The notes under the pieces were generated by a model. The model saw nothing but the letters and a program-made list of their open reading frames with translations, was not told where the DNA came from and made no database searches. This document shows, one piece after another, positions 32,750-45,710 of a stretch of 64,000 nucleotides of DNA. The position numbers and the translations under genes are program-made. Numbering within the stretch: position 1 is the stretch's first letter; every line of letters starts with the position of its first letter. The DNA lies in contig NC_077242.1 of the NCBI RefSeq assembly GCF_947179165.1, positions 37,011,097-37,075,096 of the forward strand, given 5' to 3'. The DNA is from Solanum dulcamara (Eukaryota; Streptophyta; Magnoliopsida; Solanales; Solanaceae).

Positions 32750-35381
32750 AACATATTTTTCATCTCCAAAGAGACCGAGAATTCACATCCAAAGAAACAC
32801 ACACAGATTCACAAATCTACTAGTTTTACTACCTTTGGTCTTCTCTGATTTTTCAGTTTCGGATTCCTATCCGGAATCTTTGGACGTCAAAACCTTAGAT
32901 TGTTGTTCAACACAAGGTAAAAATTCTTTTCTCGTCTTGTTTTTATCCTCATTTTTTGTCATCCAATAGGGTCCTATTAAGAAATATGTGAGTGTGATCT
33001 GTTCTATTTTTTATAAATGTGTTAGTATTTATCTCTTGTTTCTCCGAGGATCGAGATTGCGAATAATATGATTTCGTTCTTTTTTGATTCTGTTTGTTTC
33101 AATATATGGCTGTTTTTACATCCCAGGTGGTATGTGTGAAGTTTGAAACAATACATAACTTGATCTGTAGTTTGTCATTGATGCAAATTTATCCGCTGCT
33201 GATTCACAAATTTATGCTAAGTCCAATGCGATAGCAACTAATGAAAAGTCGTAATTATTTTCATGAGAAAAAAATAATACTCTAGTCTACATAATTAAAG
33301 TGCCACAATTATTAAAGTTTATCCTAAAGTTGGTACTAGTCTTCCCCTTTTTCCTAATTCAAATCTGGCCAAGTAAAAGTTTAACATTTTTTCTGAATTG
33401 TTTTTTATATCATCTTGTTGTGCAGTGGCATTAAATCAAAGCCCTCATTTTATCCTTTTTAAATAATATACGAGCAAGTGAAATTCTTCTCTATCCGTTT
33501 TTACTTCTATTGCATAATATGTATTGCTTATATGTGATATATCTGTAAGAACCTTTTTCCTCCATTTCTGCCTCATTATACTTGTACATATCCTCTAATT
33601 TCTATTGCTTTCATTTGTCAAGAATATATCTAAGTTTTTCTCCAATTTTTCTTTTCTGTTCTTTGTTACATGTGCACTTTGGAGCGCATTGGGAGTTATG
33701 ATATGACTCCATTTCTGTCCAAGATTTTTGTGCTCGACGCTGCATTATTTGCTCGTGTCTAGTAGCCCTCGTTGCGTCAATAGTGTCCTGCGATTCCTCT
33801 TCACTTCAAAGTTTCACATTCTTTATATACATATATGTGTTGTTATCTCTTGACTAACGGTTTACACATTAATATTTTGCATTTATATTTATGTTTGCCT
33901 TTATTTTGTTTTGGTTTGTACAAAGTACAAACCAATTACGAAAAATAGTACGATGTAGTCGTTCACCCCCATCCATTTGGACAATGGGTTTGGTATACAC
34001 ATTTGGTTTAGAACGTTATTCTTAATTAATATTTATTGGCTACTTAACATTTGTAGTTTGCGAAAGCATAACTTTCTCAAAAAAAGTGAAGCTACGGGAT
34101 AGCCCTTTATAATGTACCTATTTTCATACTTGTCTTTGATATACTAAGAGTTTAAAATATAGTGTTTAGCAGCCTAGAAGTGCAAATTTTGGTGGTTCAA
34201 AAATGCAGATTTCGAGTTGAAAAGTACATATTATTAAGGTTAAAATGTCACCATTCGAGAGCTTAAAAGTAATCATTTGTGAGCTCTGAAGTATTGCAAA
34301 TTGAGTATTAACAATGCAACTTTTGAGGACAAGAATGCCTTCTTTTAGAACTTATTAACGCAGATTTTTGACTTGTTTAGAGTGAAAACACAGCTACTTT
34401 TAGAAACTTTAAATGTTTAGGTTTGAGGATAAAACACAATTTTTGAATAAAATAAAATATCTTCTTTTTAAGGCACAATATGTGTTATATTTTGCTGAAA
34501 ATTGGACTTCCTTGGCCCTAAGAAAATATTGTTAAACTAATTTGTGATTTTTTTTCTGAGTGTAGATGGTTCAAATATTCGTTTCAAAATAAAACTAAAA
34601 TTAGCCCTTTTATAATCGTACAAATTATTCTATTTTACTAAAACTTGGTTATCCGTAATATTTTCTTATCTTATACATATATACTAATTTCTTATATCTT
34701 TTTTACTTTTCACATATATTACTTTACCTATCTCTTTTATACCTTTCATAAACCACATTCATATCCTAAAACCATTTCATGCTCTGAGAAATATTCGTGT
34801 GTTTAGTCATAAAAAATAACCTTTTTATAGCAATCTCCTAAGCATCACTTTGGGTTAGTTCACATAATAATTTATTTAATAACTTGCTTTCTTTTAGATC
34901 TTATAAAGTTTAAACATTTTTAAATCTAATCTACTCTCATATTTTTAATCCAAGTTTTGACCAGTGAACTATTTACCAATGGATCTTAGAAGACACTTAA
35001 TCTCTTCTCTTTAGGACAATTACAACTCTTTCCTACAATTACATAGGTTAAATAGAATATTAATTAGAGTTAACTTTAGCGTTATTTTAGTTCGATATTT
35101 AGATGTCCCATTTCACCTTTAAAATAATTAGGTGATGATTTATAATTTTTTTTAAAAAGAACTAAGGTAAAAGAACCATAAAATTGAGGTGGGATGCCAA
35201 TAGTTAAGCCCATTTTATATTTTCAAAGTTAATCCCCTTGTGTAAAAATTGAATTTATTGTTAATATTTTTAAAACAAAATACAACTCAAATATTCTAGT
35301 TTCCCTAATGAATTGTTTCAAGATTTCAAATTTATTCACAGGTACATACATATATATGTCATACACGCAAGGTATATATTT

Positions 35382-37200
35382 CAGAGACCTGTCCAGTAGG
35401 CTTCCAAAATATTTTTCCAAGACCTTTACCACTAGACCCCACCACGGGCCGTGGTAAGAACCAAGGACTGTGAAGAGTCCCCATGAAGCCAGTTTCGGTC
35501 AGATTTTAAAGGGGACATTTTGGTCTTTTCTTGCATTTTAAATCAAAATGGAGTCATTTTGAAGGCTGAATTCTCTCATCTAAAGACCTTAAACCCTCTA
35601 AAACCCTCATTCTTCACACTTTGACTCAAGACAGTCAAATTCTCTCTTCTCAAGCTCTCCTAAGAACTTCAAGCCAAGCTAGGATTTCATCTCAAGGCAT
35701 CTTCAAGTCTCCATTCCTCCTCAAGTCTTCATTAGGAATTTTTTTTTCCCAAGGTATGAGGGTTTCATCCATGGGTTCTTCAACCCATGGAGCTCAAATA
35801 TTTTCCTCTGCTTGATATTTTAAATTCTAAATGATGAATTATTTATGTCTTTTACATGATGACTCTAAATGCATAAATTATGATATATTTAAAGTTTATT
35901 TACTTATACTGATGTATATTGACTCTTAATTTTATGAAAAAAAGGATTTTTTAAGGTTCTTATATGAGGCTTGAAAGTGGTTTTAAAGTGTATATGGTGG
36001 GTTGTTTTAAGATATTTAATTTGATGCATTCCGTCACTTTCATGCATACGAGTATCCTTAAATGTATTTGAAGGTTATGAAATGAACCACCTAGTTTTCC
36101 TTATGTTAAAAGTAAATTTGAAATGATAGCTTATGAAGGAAATATTTATGGGAGTCATAAGAAATAATTGAATGATGATGAAGGGGCTTGTTAGCCAAAG
36201 AAAGGATTCAATGTGAAAGGACAATTCTCACATTTTGAATCAAATAAAATGTTCTAAGGAGCTATTCCACCGAATAATATTTTGATGTCTAAAGTTATAT
36301 AATTGGTTATGTTAATATGACATCTAGAAGTTATTCCGTGGGATTGACCTAGCACTGAATATAGCATATAGATGGGGACTTGACCTAAGGGGTCCTTAAG
36401 TAAAGTCTCATATTGCATTAACTATGTGCCAACATAGGAGCCATTGTAGGCTAGTGGCTCCATGATTAGCCAATAAATTTAAAGTTAAAAAAATGATTAA
36501 AGTTGATGGAGTTCTACTCGGCAAGTAATCTCCCTATGCCAACGTAGGGGGTTATGTTGGATTTCATGTAATAGCTTGCATGATCTTAAATGTCGGTTAT
36601 GGTCATCTTCTCACAAAATGAGTGTTTTAAGGTTTCAGATGATAATTTCTCATGCATGGATTCACTTATGCATACTTCTTATAAGTGTCTTAATATTCTT
36701 CATTCTATAGCATGCTCACATACTTAGGTCATTCAAAGTACTAACGAATACTCTTGCCTACGTGATATCACTATGTAGGGACCAACATTGCTCCACACTC
36801 TCCTCTCCATGGCTAAGTTTGTCGTTGAAGGCTACTAGTAGTTGGTGAGTTCCCATATTTTGGGAACAACATCCCTATCTTTCTAGATTATGCTTTGTAT
36901 AGACTATTGAGTTACTTTTGGTACTTTTGACTTATATCTTGAGGGTGAGCTAGGGACATGTCTTAGCCCCCGTCAAGTCTTTAAAGTAAAAGGTAGGTTG
37001 GACAAAGTGTATGATCTTCAAATGACTTGGACTCTTATGTTATATGGAATCCCTTTGTCCCATTATCCCTTATATTTTCGCTTGCTTGATTATAATTACC
37101 AATGAAAAGCATAATGAAATGCTAAAAGAGGCTTGGATGAGGTGCCTCTGGGTACTTCATTTGCTGTGTCACGTCTAGGACCTAGGTTTGGGTTGTGACA
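35382..37200 (+). repeat. 5' LTR 'H' of a Tekay/Del-like Ty3-gypsy element (5' part missing)
   Basis: It ends GGGTTGTGACA at 37200, four bases before a perfect primer site. It contains the palindrome ACCACGGGCCGTGGT (35441-35455), a CT-rich leader-like stretch (35570-35750) and the stem-loop series: near 36720-36780, then GTTCCCA/TGGGAAC at 36849-36867. The expected TGT start is absent because the left side abuts the clipped Ogre LTR. Confidence 0.85.
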
Positions 37201-37204
37201 AACT

Positions 37205-37216
37205 TGGTATCAGAGC
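37205..37216 (+). promoter_or_regulatory. Primer-binding site, initiator tRNA-Met type
   Basis: TGGTATCAGAGC, complementary to the 3' end of plant initiator tRNA-Met, separated from the LTR end by AACT. This is the start point for minus-strand DNA synthesis. Confidence 0.93.
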
Positions 37217-37414
37217 TCGAGGTTTTGAATGATCATCGCAGTCCAACATACCACATCAAATAAGGTCTTGTTCATGGTTGTGAAGCGTGCCACAACTATG
37301 AATAGGAGACTATGGGACGTTTAGGAAAGTTTTCACTTCTTTTAAAATCATGTCGTGCCTTAGAGTATCTTAAGCCTTCTTCTAACTAACGACCCATTTT
37401 GTATTCTCTAGATA

Positions 37415-38731
37415 ATGCCTCGAGGAAGATCACATCCAAGAGAAAGGGTTGATGATGAGGACCAAGATCCTCCGATTCTCGATGCCCCATATCAAGAGAA
37501 AGGGGTAACCCATACAGAGTTTTGCAATATCATCACATTGCTGGCACAAACCATTACCATCCAAGAGAACCAAGGTGTTTTTCCTCCTCTGGTGCAAAAT
37601 CTGGCTTCTAGGATTTGGGATTTCCAAAAGATGAATCCACCCGAATTTGATGGTTCTAAAATAGATGAAGACCCAATGGAGTTTATTGATGAGGTGTATC
37701 AAATTGTAGCTATTATGGGGGTACCTCCAAATGAGAACGCCGAGCTAGTGGCCTACCAACTCAAAGGCATGGCACGTGTTTGGTATGAATAATGGGTTGT
37801 TGAGAAGGATGAAGAAATGGGTCCAATAGGATGGGTAGAGTTCAAGGGTTCTTTCCAAGACTGCTTCTTTCCATTGGATCTAAGGGGGGCTAAAATCTAA
37901 GAGTTCATCAACCTTTTTCAAGGGAGTATGCCCTAAAATTTACTAAGTTGTAAAGTATGCTTCCTTCACGGTCTCCGATCCTTAGGAAAAGATGAGCAAG
38001 TTTATTTCCTATGTCTCAAACTTGGTGTCCAGGAAATGCAAGACGACCATGTTTGTCAAGGAGATGGACATCTCTTGAATAATGACCTATGCGGAGAAAA
38101 TTAAAGAAGAGAAGTTGAGAGAGAGGTCTAGAGGGTTCAAGAAGGCTAGGGTGGAAGGTGGAGGGTTCAACCCTCAAAGGTTCGATTATAGTAACAATGG
38201 TAAGGGACAAGGTGGACAATGGTTTGTGGGACAAGGTCCTACTAATTCTCTGCCGCTAAAATTCAACAAGGAAAAGGGTACTAATCAAATGGCCCCAAGA
38301 TAGAATGTTGGTACTCAAGATTTCCCCACTTGTAAGAAGTATGGGAGGACTCACAAAGTGGAGTGCTTATCCAGTTCCAATACATGCTTCAAATGTGGCA
38401 AGCTGGCTCATCATGATCAAGATTGTAGAGGTGGTGGTGGTAGGCCTCAAGGCCAAGTTGCTCACAGACAACAAGCTTAAGGAGGTGGCCAATGCACCAA
38501 CCATTTCTATGCTTTGCATGGGAGGAAGGAGGTTGAGGGAGCACCAAATGTCGTTACTGGTATGCTAAACGTCTTTTATTTTTATGTGTATGCATTGTTA
38601 GATCCAGGTGCAAACTTGTCATTTGTTACTCTATTCTTCACTAATAGATTTGATATATTACCAAAAATGTTAGTAGCTCCTTATTTGGTGTCAACCCCCG
38701 TTGGTGAGTCGGTTGTTGCTAGAAAGATTTA
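37415..38731 (+). pseudogene. Tekay/Del-like gag and protease start, cut by an LTR
   Basis: The start ATG at 37415 begins MPRGRSHPRERVDDED, a usual gag N-terminus for this group. The gag core FQKMNPPEFDGSKIDEDPMEFIDEVYQIV...AYQLKGMARVWYE is open to 37792, then broken by stops. A CCHC zinc knuckle CFKCGKLAHHDQDC lies at 38395-38436. The protease begins at about 38575 with LLDPGANLSFVT; the catalytic Asp codon at 38601-38603 is intact. The protein ends at VGESVVARKI, where LTR J begins at 38732. RT and integrase are not found downstream. Confidence 0.9.
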
Positions 38732-39337
38732 AGTAACACCCCCTAAAACGTTGTATATGATATTCCAATTCTCGATGAAAATAGTACAGCTTTTATATTT
38801 TGGTCATAACTTTTCATAGGATGGTCCAAAGTAGGTGGTTCAAATTTTTGAATAACCCAATATCATTACCTACAACTTTTGTGGACCATATTTTATCTTT
38901 TGGAGGTTTAGTAGTTTAAATAAATTAATTTTTGCAAGACATGATGTTGTGATGAAATGGAGTATTTTTAGAAGAAAAATCATATATCACTGTAGGATGA
39001 TCCAAATTGGTTGATTATTGAACTATATGAAAGTATACTTCTAGAGCAACAATTCATATGAAGACACCAAATCTAATGAGGAAGTTATCTTGTTCAAACG
39101 CAGCTCCGAAAAAGGGTATTTCGTTAAAAGAAGGTTCATCTCACCAATCATGGAAAATCTAGATCCATTTGACATCACCCATTACATCAATAGTCCTCCA
39201 TTTGACATCACCCATGACATCACAATCTTTTATTAAATTTTTAGATTTTTCTTTATAATTATTTTAATTATTATTAGGTCCCTCATTCACACCTATAAAT
39301 ATACACCTTATTTCATCAAACTTTCTCAAACAACTCT
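38732..39337 (+). repeat. LTR 'J', forward, 5' part only
   Basis: It starts AGTAACACCCCC (family form TGTAACACCCC) inside the protease of the previous element and runs through a TATAAATA box at 39294-39301. It stops at about 39337, where reverse LTR J sequence begins. It is the left arm of an inverted repeat with 40621-41236. Confidence 0.8.
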
Positions 39338-41236
39338 TATTTGAATGTACTAAGTATGTAAGGATGCATGAACATTGAGAAAATATTATAACATTTATGT
39401 AATATGGAACATAATGTAATACATGCATAATAAATCATATGGATATCTTTTAAAACATTCATTTTGTGGGAAGCTAACCATAACCGACATTTAAGACCAT
39501 GCGAGCTATTACATGGAATCCAACATAACCCCCTACGTTGGCCGGGGAGACTACTTGCCAGGTAGAACTCCGTCAACTTCATTCATTTCTTTAACTTTAA
39601 CTTTAAGGGCTATTTATGGATCCATTAGCCTAAGCCTACAAGGGCTCCTATGTTGGCACATAGTTAATAAGACAAGAGGTTGCTACTAGGATTCCCTTAC
39701 CGAATCCCACCTCAATGCCTCATACGGTGCTAAGTCAATCCCACGGAATAGTTTAATACTTCAAAATATTTATAGCATATAACTTGAGAATTCAAACATC
39801 ATATTCGGTAGAATAGCTCATTAAAATATTTGATAATTCAAATATGCAAGAATTGTCCTTATTGCATAAAGAATCTATGATTCATACCATTTCATCATTC
39901 TTTCATTTCATAAGACTCCCTTTTTTATCATAGATATTGTTTTCATAAATATTTACTTGGAGTCAAAGCTTTCAAGTCAAACTTTATTAAAAACATAGTA
40001 AAACTAGGTGGATTCAAATCACTTCAACTTGAAAACATGTATGTAAATAAATATACATAAATACTTTAAAATTCATTAATTAAAAGTTATGCTTTAGACA
40101 ACCCACCATGAATTTCAAGAACCTTTAAAGATATAAATAAATAAATTACTTGCAATCCATCAATTCATACATATAAAATTATGTTGTATCAAAATAGACC
40201 AATAATCATTAGTTTAACCATGATTCATACTATTAAGTAAAAATAAAAATTACCATAACAAAATATTACTTGAAATCAAGAGACTTAATTGAAAGAGTTT
40301 TTGGACTATATGGATGGAAGAATTCATGGATAAACACCACATAACTTAGAGTAAAGCTTAAAGAAAATAACTATAATTTATCATATAATCAAAATAATTT
40401 AGACATGAGAGTGGAAGGAAACTCTCATTGAAACCTTACATACCTGGAAACCGAAGCTTTAGTTGGTACCGGAAGACTTAATGAACACTCTTGAGTCCTA
40501 GCTTCTCTCCTTGCCGGAACGTTTTGTGTACTACCCGGAATATATGAATCACCGGAATAGTATTTCTTCACTACTAAGAACTAAAACTATATTTGAGAAT
40601 GTGTATAGAGAGAAGATTTGCTTGAGAAAGCTTGATGAATAAAATGAGGAAATAAGGTGGGTATTTATAGGTGGGAAAGATGACCTAACAATAAATAAAA
40701 TAATTATAAATAAAAATCTGAAAATTTAGTGGAATATATTGATGTCATGGATGATGTTAAATGGAGGACAATTTATGTCATGAGTGATGTCAAATGTATC
40801 TAGATCTTTCTATGGTAGGTGAAATGAGTTATCTTTGACAGAATACTCTTTTTAGGAGCTGCGTTTGAATAAGATAAATTCCTTATTAGGATTTGGTGTC
40901 TTCATAAGAATTGTAGATATGGAAGTCTAGTTTCATATCGTTCAAGAATCAACCAAATTGGATAAACCTACAGTGAGATATGATATTTCTTTTATAAATA
41001 CTCATTTCCGTAACAACATCCTACCTTACAAAGATTAATTTATTTGACCTACTTAACCTCTGAATCTTAAAATATGGTCTTCATAAAAGTTGTAGGTAAT
41101 GATCTTGTGGTTACTTAGAAATTTGAATCACTCAATTTGGATATTTCTATGAAAAGTTATGACTAAAATACATAGGCTGTATCATATTTAGGCAAAAATT
41201 GAAACATCGTATACAACGTTTTTAGGGGATATTACA
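39338..41236 (-). repeat. LTR 'J', reverse, lacking its 3' end
   Basis: The right boundary GGGGATATTACA (41236) is the reverse complement of the LTR start TGTAATATCCCC. The TATA box on the minus strand is at 40662-40669. The left end breaks inside the conserved ACTTAGTACATTC stem-loop region. It includes a CATACCTGGAAACC block near 40440, as in the other LTRs. It has no open frame of note. Confidence 0.8.
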
Positions 41237-43576
41237 GTTTTACAATCCAACTCAAAGGACTCGACTCAATAGATATGTAATAACTCACTCAAGCGTCTTA
41301 AGTCTAATAAGAAATAGTGTAGACAGGACTAACTCATAAGCATATAGCAACTCACTCAACTCAACTGACTCAGAGTACTATCAAGACCTAAATGGGAGTT
41401 TCTCTTAACCGACAACCATCACTTATGAGCCAGTGAAGGTACAACAAAATGACGTTGTTGATGCGTCCGTTCATACCTTGCCAAGGTATGAACGAATCAA
41501 ACACTCATGGATCTAATCCAACCAAGTCCTATAATGTCAGGACAAAACTCTCGGGGAAACATCCAACTTAATGGTTCAATCCCCCCTACGTTTGGCAACA
41601 CAGGTATTGGGTTCGAGTACGGACTATACTCTTGCCCAATTCGGTGCTTGATACTCCTTCCATGACTCCATGCTCATAAAACTCCTCCAATCATCTCAAA
41701 CAAGCCCTCACGGCTAGTTTCATATGGAACATTGCCACCTCATCAACTCTGTTCTCATTTTAACTCAATTAACTCATAATGACAAGTCTAATTGGACCTT
41801 CTTTCAAATCAACTCATCTCAAATCATCAAACTCTTCTCTTTAAAAAATTATACAATCTCAACTCAATGATTGCAGAAAATATTATGTACATAAAAATAT
41901 AATTTCAACTCCTCAACTCAAACTCAAAATAGATACTTTAATGTAAAAATACTCAACTCATTTAAAGGCTCCTCATACTCAACTCATACTTAAACTCCTT
42001 TCTAAATCAAAGATGAAACTAATAATTCTTTAGACTCAAAATAGTGTATAAATAGTTTATGCAAAAGGTTCACAAATAATTTATTTAAATCCCTCCTCAA
42101 AGGATCATTTATTTTCAAAATATTTCTAAGACTCCAATCAACTCAAATTTTGCACATCATATACCACAAAATCACATTAGACTCCAATCCACTTTATCAC
42201 ACAACATCCTCATCAACATAACCTCTTCATTTACATCATCACCAAACATTATCATCACATCTTTATCAAATAGCATCATCACATCAATCGTCAAACATCT
42301 ACTCCAAAATCCTTATTTAATTCTATGTTCATTTTATAGAAGCAAAAGGACATTCTTAACTATCTAATTCATTCTTTTTATTCCAATCAATACATATATA
42401 CACAAAACCATCAACCTCAACTCAAGACAAATTATGACCAAAGAAATCTCATCTTGGGTTCATGTGAATGAAACATGAATCCATACTCTCAACAAAACTC
42501 AACTCAAGAATATCGTCAATACCTATAAATCTATATACAAAGATACATTTGTAGTTAATAATATGAAAAATAACTATTTAGTAACTCAAGTCATTAAAAA
42601 CATCAATCAACTAATAGTACTTAAAAACATTCTATAGTTTAGGAAAACTTTCAAGAAAACCTTCTTAGAAGGTTCAACTCTTTCACAACTTCTATCCAAC
42701 ACATCTATGGGCATATGGAAGAACTAAATCCATATTTTAGGTTAGTCTTACATACCTTGTTTGAAGACTTTGAAGGAACTTGGTGTTAGGTCTTCAATGG
42801 AAGACTTGAATCCTTGAAACTCTTGAAGGCACCCTTTATTGGAGATGGATTTGGAGAAGAAGAAGAAGAAGAGAGGGAAAATATTTAGGGCTTTTTAGAG
42901 AGAGAGAGGAGCTGAAAATAATGGTCCAAAATGCTCAAGGATGGTGTATATATAATTTGGAAAAATTCCAAGTTGCCCCTCTTCCAAAAATCTGGAAATT
43001 TGGGCAAAAGTCTTGATGGCGCTATAGTGGCGCGTCGCGCCACTGCAGCGCCAAGCCAAAATAGGCTTAAAACCCTGCACACCTAATAGTGGCGCGTCGC
43101 GCCAAGCACCAAACTACTAAGGCTGTTTTCTGGCGCTATAGTGGCGTGGGGCGCCACTGGAGCACCAAGTCTGAATTTCGCCCAGGCCTGAATATTCCTG
43201 CAGTACTAGTCCGTAGTAAAATGGCCATAATTTTTGACTCCAAACTCCAAAAATTACAATCTTGGTGGCATTGGAAAGAAGACTCAAAGACCTTTATTTT
43301 GGTAGGTTGTAGTCCACCCAGTTCTTTATATCCTAGGATATGTGGTCATTTGAAGTTTACCCTTATACTAACTCGTCCAAAAACTTAATCGATTGGAGTT
43401 CTTTGGACTCGACTTGGTGTTAGAGATCCCTTATGACCCCTAAACACATCTAACACACTTAAAATACTTAGGAATTAATCCTAACTCACATGTAGAATTA
43501 CAAGTCCTCCGACCCGAGTCTACCTACACGTGAAGAAATATTTGATTATTTGCGAAAAATTTTCTGGGGTGTCACA
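41237..43576 (-). repeat. LTR 'E', reverse, with GC-rich palindromes
   Basis: Read on the minus strand it starts TGTGACACCCCAG at 43576. About 400 bp in, it has GC-rich palindromes (43027-43157), then a TATATATAC promoter-like run (minus strand, near 42948) and a leader. The middle has the ACCGACAACCATCACT block (about 41410) shared with the LTR at 49591-50341. The 3' end is not clear because the left side abuts LTR J. Open frames in it, including 43089-43388, look spurious. Confidence 0.7.
43027..43157. promoter_or_regulatory. GC-rich palindrome cluster in LTR E
   Basis: GTGGCGCGTCGCGCCAC at 43027-43043 is a perfect 8-bp-arm palindrome around one T. Its core GGCGCGTCGCGCC recurs at 43091-43103. 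A third, GTGGCG...CGCCAC, lies at 43141-43157. They lie between the LTR 5' end and the TATA-like run. CpG-rich clusters stand out in this AT-rich window. Confidence 0.75.
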
Positions 43577-43605
43577 TTAGACTCCCTAGAATACTTGAAC
43601 CTTGT

Positions 43606-43617
43606 GCTCTGATATCA
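43606..43617 (-). promoter_or_regulatory. Primer-binding site of the reverse element with LTR A
   Basis: The plus strand reads GCTCTGATATCA; the minus strand reads TGATATCAGAGC, one mismatch to the initiator-Met site. It is four bases (AACT on the minus strand) from the LTR A end at 43622, the same spacing as at 37205. It shows that LTR A is the 5' LTR of a reverse element whose interior was lost at 43577. Confidence 0.85.
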
Positions 43618-43621
43618 AGTT

Positions 43622-45710
43622 TGTCATGACAAACCTAGGGCCTAGTCGTAATACAATGATCAGGATGTGAAGGATCCTAACCATAAGCCATCTTAGCATA
43701 CATCTCATACATAAGTTAAACAACAACATACATATGAGAGAAACTAATCATTAAGTAGGGAATGCGACTAAGGGATATCAACTCTACAAATGTCCAATCA
43801 GACTACACCATATTATCGTCTAAACACGCCTCTAGCCTTCTCTTTGATAGGGGCTTAGCACAAGCTCTTAGCTCACCCTAACAATAGAAAAAAGTGTAAA
43901 TAATAGTAAAATTAATAAAAGTCTTGTCCTCGATAGAATAAGGACTCACCAACTTCTTTAAAATCTAAAACAAATCTCTAGCCATGAGTGGGGTGATCAT
44001 GAGTGTCATCCGTCCCTACATTATGAGACAATGTAGGTAAAATATGCATTAGTACATTTGAATGTACTAAGTATGTGATATATGCATGAATAAGTAAAGA
44101 GCGTAATCAATATGCCATAGGATGTATGACCAAACATAATGAACATGAGTATAGTTTAAAAGCAACTTAAAACAAATGGAACTCATGGTCAATGCATATC
44201 ATAAGAACTTCAATTTCAACTCATAACTTGACATCTCAAAACTTTAACTTGAACTTGTGTGGGATGGGAACTTTAACTAACAACTAAAACCATACAAGCT
44301 ATTACATGGAATTCGATGAGTCTAGCATCGTGACAGGCCGATGACTACTACATCAAAATAGGGGAGGCTACTATGCCAGGGCATACTCCAAATATAACTC
44401 AACTCAACTTAATTTTTCTATATATGGATCCACTAGCTAGGCCATGAAGGCAACCTACGTAGGCAACGTAGTTTGGGACTTTAGGTTGCTACTAGCATTC
44501 CCTTGGGTAACTAACTACATTATTAAAATGAGCCCTACCTAGAATATCTCTCGGTGCTAAGTCAATATCCCAACGGAAACTCATAAATATGATCATAGCA
44601 TAGTAGGGAAAGATAGTAACTGCCTATTAATCCATATTTAAAATATATTAGTAATAGCTCATCTCTTTAGTGATTCATAAGAATCTATAACTTCAGTGAG
44701 AATTGTCCTTATCACCATCTTTAAACATCTTTTGATCTTAACTCTGATCATCATCATAACTTTAACTTTAGAATCATAAATCTCAACTTTAACTCATGTA
44801 AAACTTTCATTGAAAATCATTTAACTCATGATCAACTCATAAACTCATCTTAAATTTATAATCATAGCTTGAAAATATAGTTTTATGTATGGGCATCTAT
44901 AAATAAACTTAAAGTCATGAAATTCATATGAGAACATGCATATAAAGATCATTGATAATATTTAAAAATGAAATCAAATTAGCCCAATGTAATTTATCAA
45001 AACTAAGATTCATAATCAATTGTAAATTGAATGAAAACTTGAGAAATCTTTAGGACTTCATCGGTGTAAAAGAGCCCATGAAATAATCCCCACATACCTT
45101 GAGTGAGAAGACAAAAGAATTTAGAAGAATTTAAGAATTTTGATGGAGAGCTTGAGTGAATTTCTTGAAAGTACTCAATGGAGTCCTTGAGAGTCTCTTG
45201 TAGAGAGAGAAATATTTGAGTAGGTGAATTGTAGAAGAATGAATGGAATTAAGGTTTTAGGATAGTTTATAGAGTAAAATTTGGACCTAAAAACGTCTAG
45301 TTTCATTAACTAACAACTAGACAAAAGTCTAAAGTGCCCTTACTAAAAAATTGAATTTAGATGAAAAACTTCTCCCAGGTTCGTGATGCTGAGCTGCTCC
45401 CAAATAGGTCAATTTTTAGCAAATGAGATTTTGGTCAGATTTTAACTCGAAGAAAAATTACACTGAATAGGAACAACTGTGCGATGAGAAGCTGTCGCGC
45501 ACCTCACTATTTTGTGCATTTTTTGATAAAATTCATCTTTTGATACACGAGTTCTAAAAACCCACCGAGCCTATTTTCCCATAGGTTTTGACCCCGTGAT
45601 TAATATTTCGGACTCGGATTTTCCAAAAAGAATAAGGATAATATATTACACGAGCGAACTATTCTCAAGGCATTCATAAGGCACTTATGAGCATTTTGAG
45701 GAATGTTACA
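43622..45710 (-). repeat. LTR 'A', reverse 5' LTR (2,089 bp)
   Basis: The minus strand reads from TGTAACATTCC (45710) to TTTGTCATGACA (43622), followed by a primer site. It holds the clearest stem-loops: CCTACATT/AATGTAGG at 44017-44040 and TTAGTACATT/AATGTACTAA at 44051-44072. It shares its middle with 13631-14289. Only about 45 bp of the interior remain before LTR E. Confidence 0.85.

Larger units (their letters stand above)
14290..35381 (+). mobile_element. Ogre-type (Tat lineage) Ty3-gypsy retrotransposon, about 21 kb
   Basis: Order on the plus strand: 5' LTR, tRNA-Arg-like primer site, ORF1 before gag, gag, protease, G-patch, intron-like gap, RT, RNase H, second archaeal-type RNase H, integrase, tandem arrays, 3' LTR starting TGTTGACACCC. 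An extra ORF1, dual RNase H, an intron-like gap, very long LTRs and 3' arrays are the Ogre hallmarks. Both LTRs are clipped at their outer ends by other repeats, so no target duplication can be checked. All genes carry stops and frameshifts, so the copy is dead. Confidence 0.92.
31324..35381 (+). repeat. 3' LTR of the Ogre-type element (right end missing)
   Basis: It starts TGTTGACACCCAATTTTTG, the usual Ogre LTR start. It aligns with the 5' LTR from 32129 on and stops at about 35381, inside the stretch matching 18075-18085, where a Tekay/Del-like LTR begins. The last kilobase is lost. It contains the Stowaway-like element at 31561-32252. Similarity to the 5' LTR is uneven (see findings). Confidence 0.9.

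Noticed and set aside
43089..43388. 99-codon plus-strand open frame in GC-rich sequence
   Set aside because: It lies within reverse LTR E and is explained by the palindrome-rich segment.
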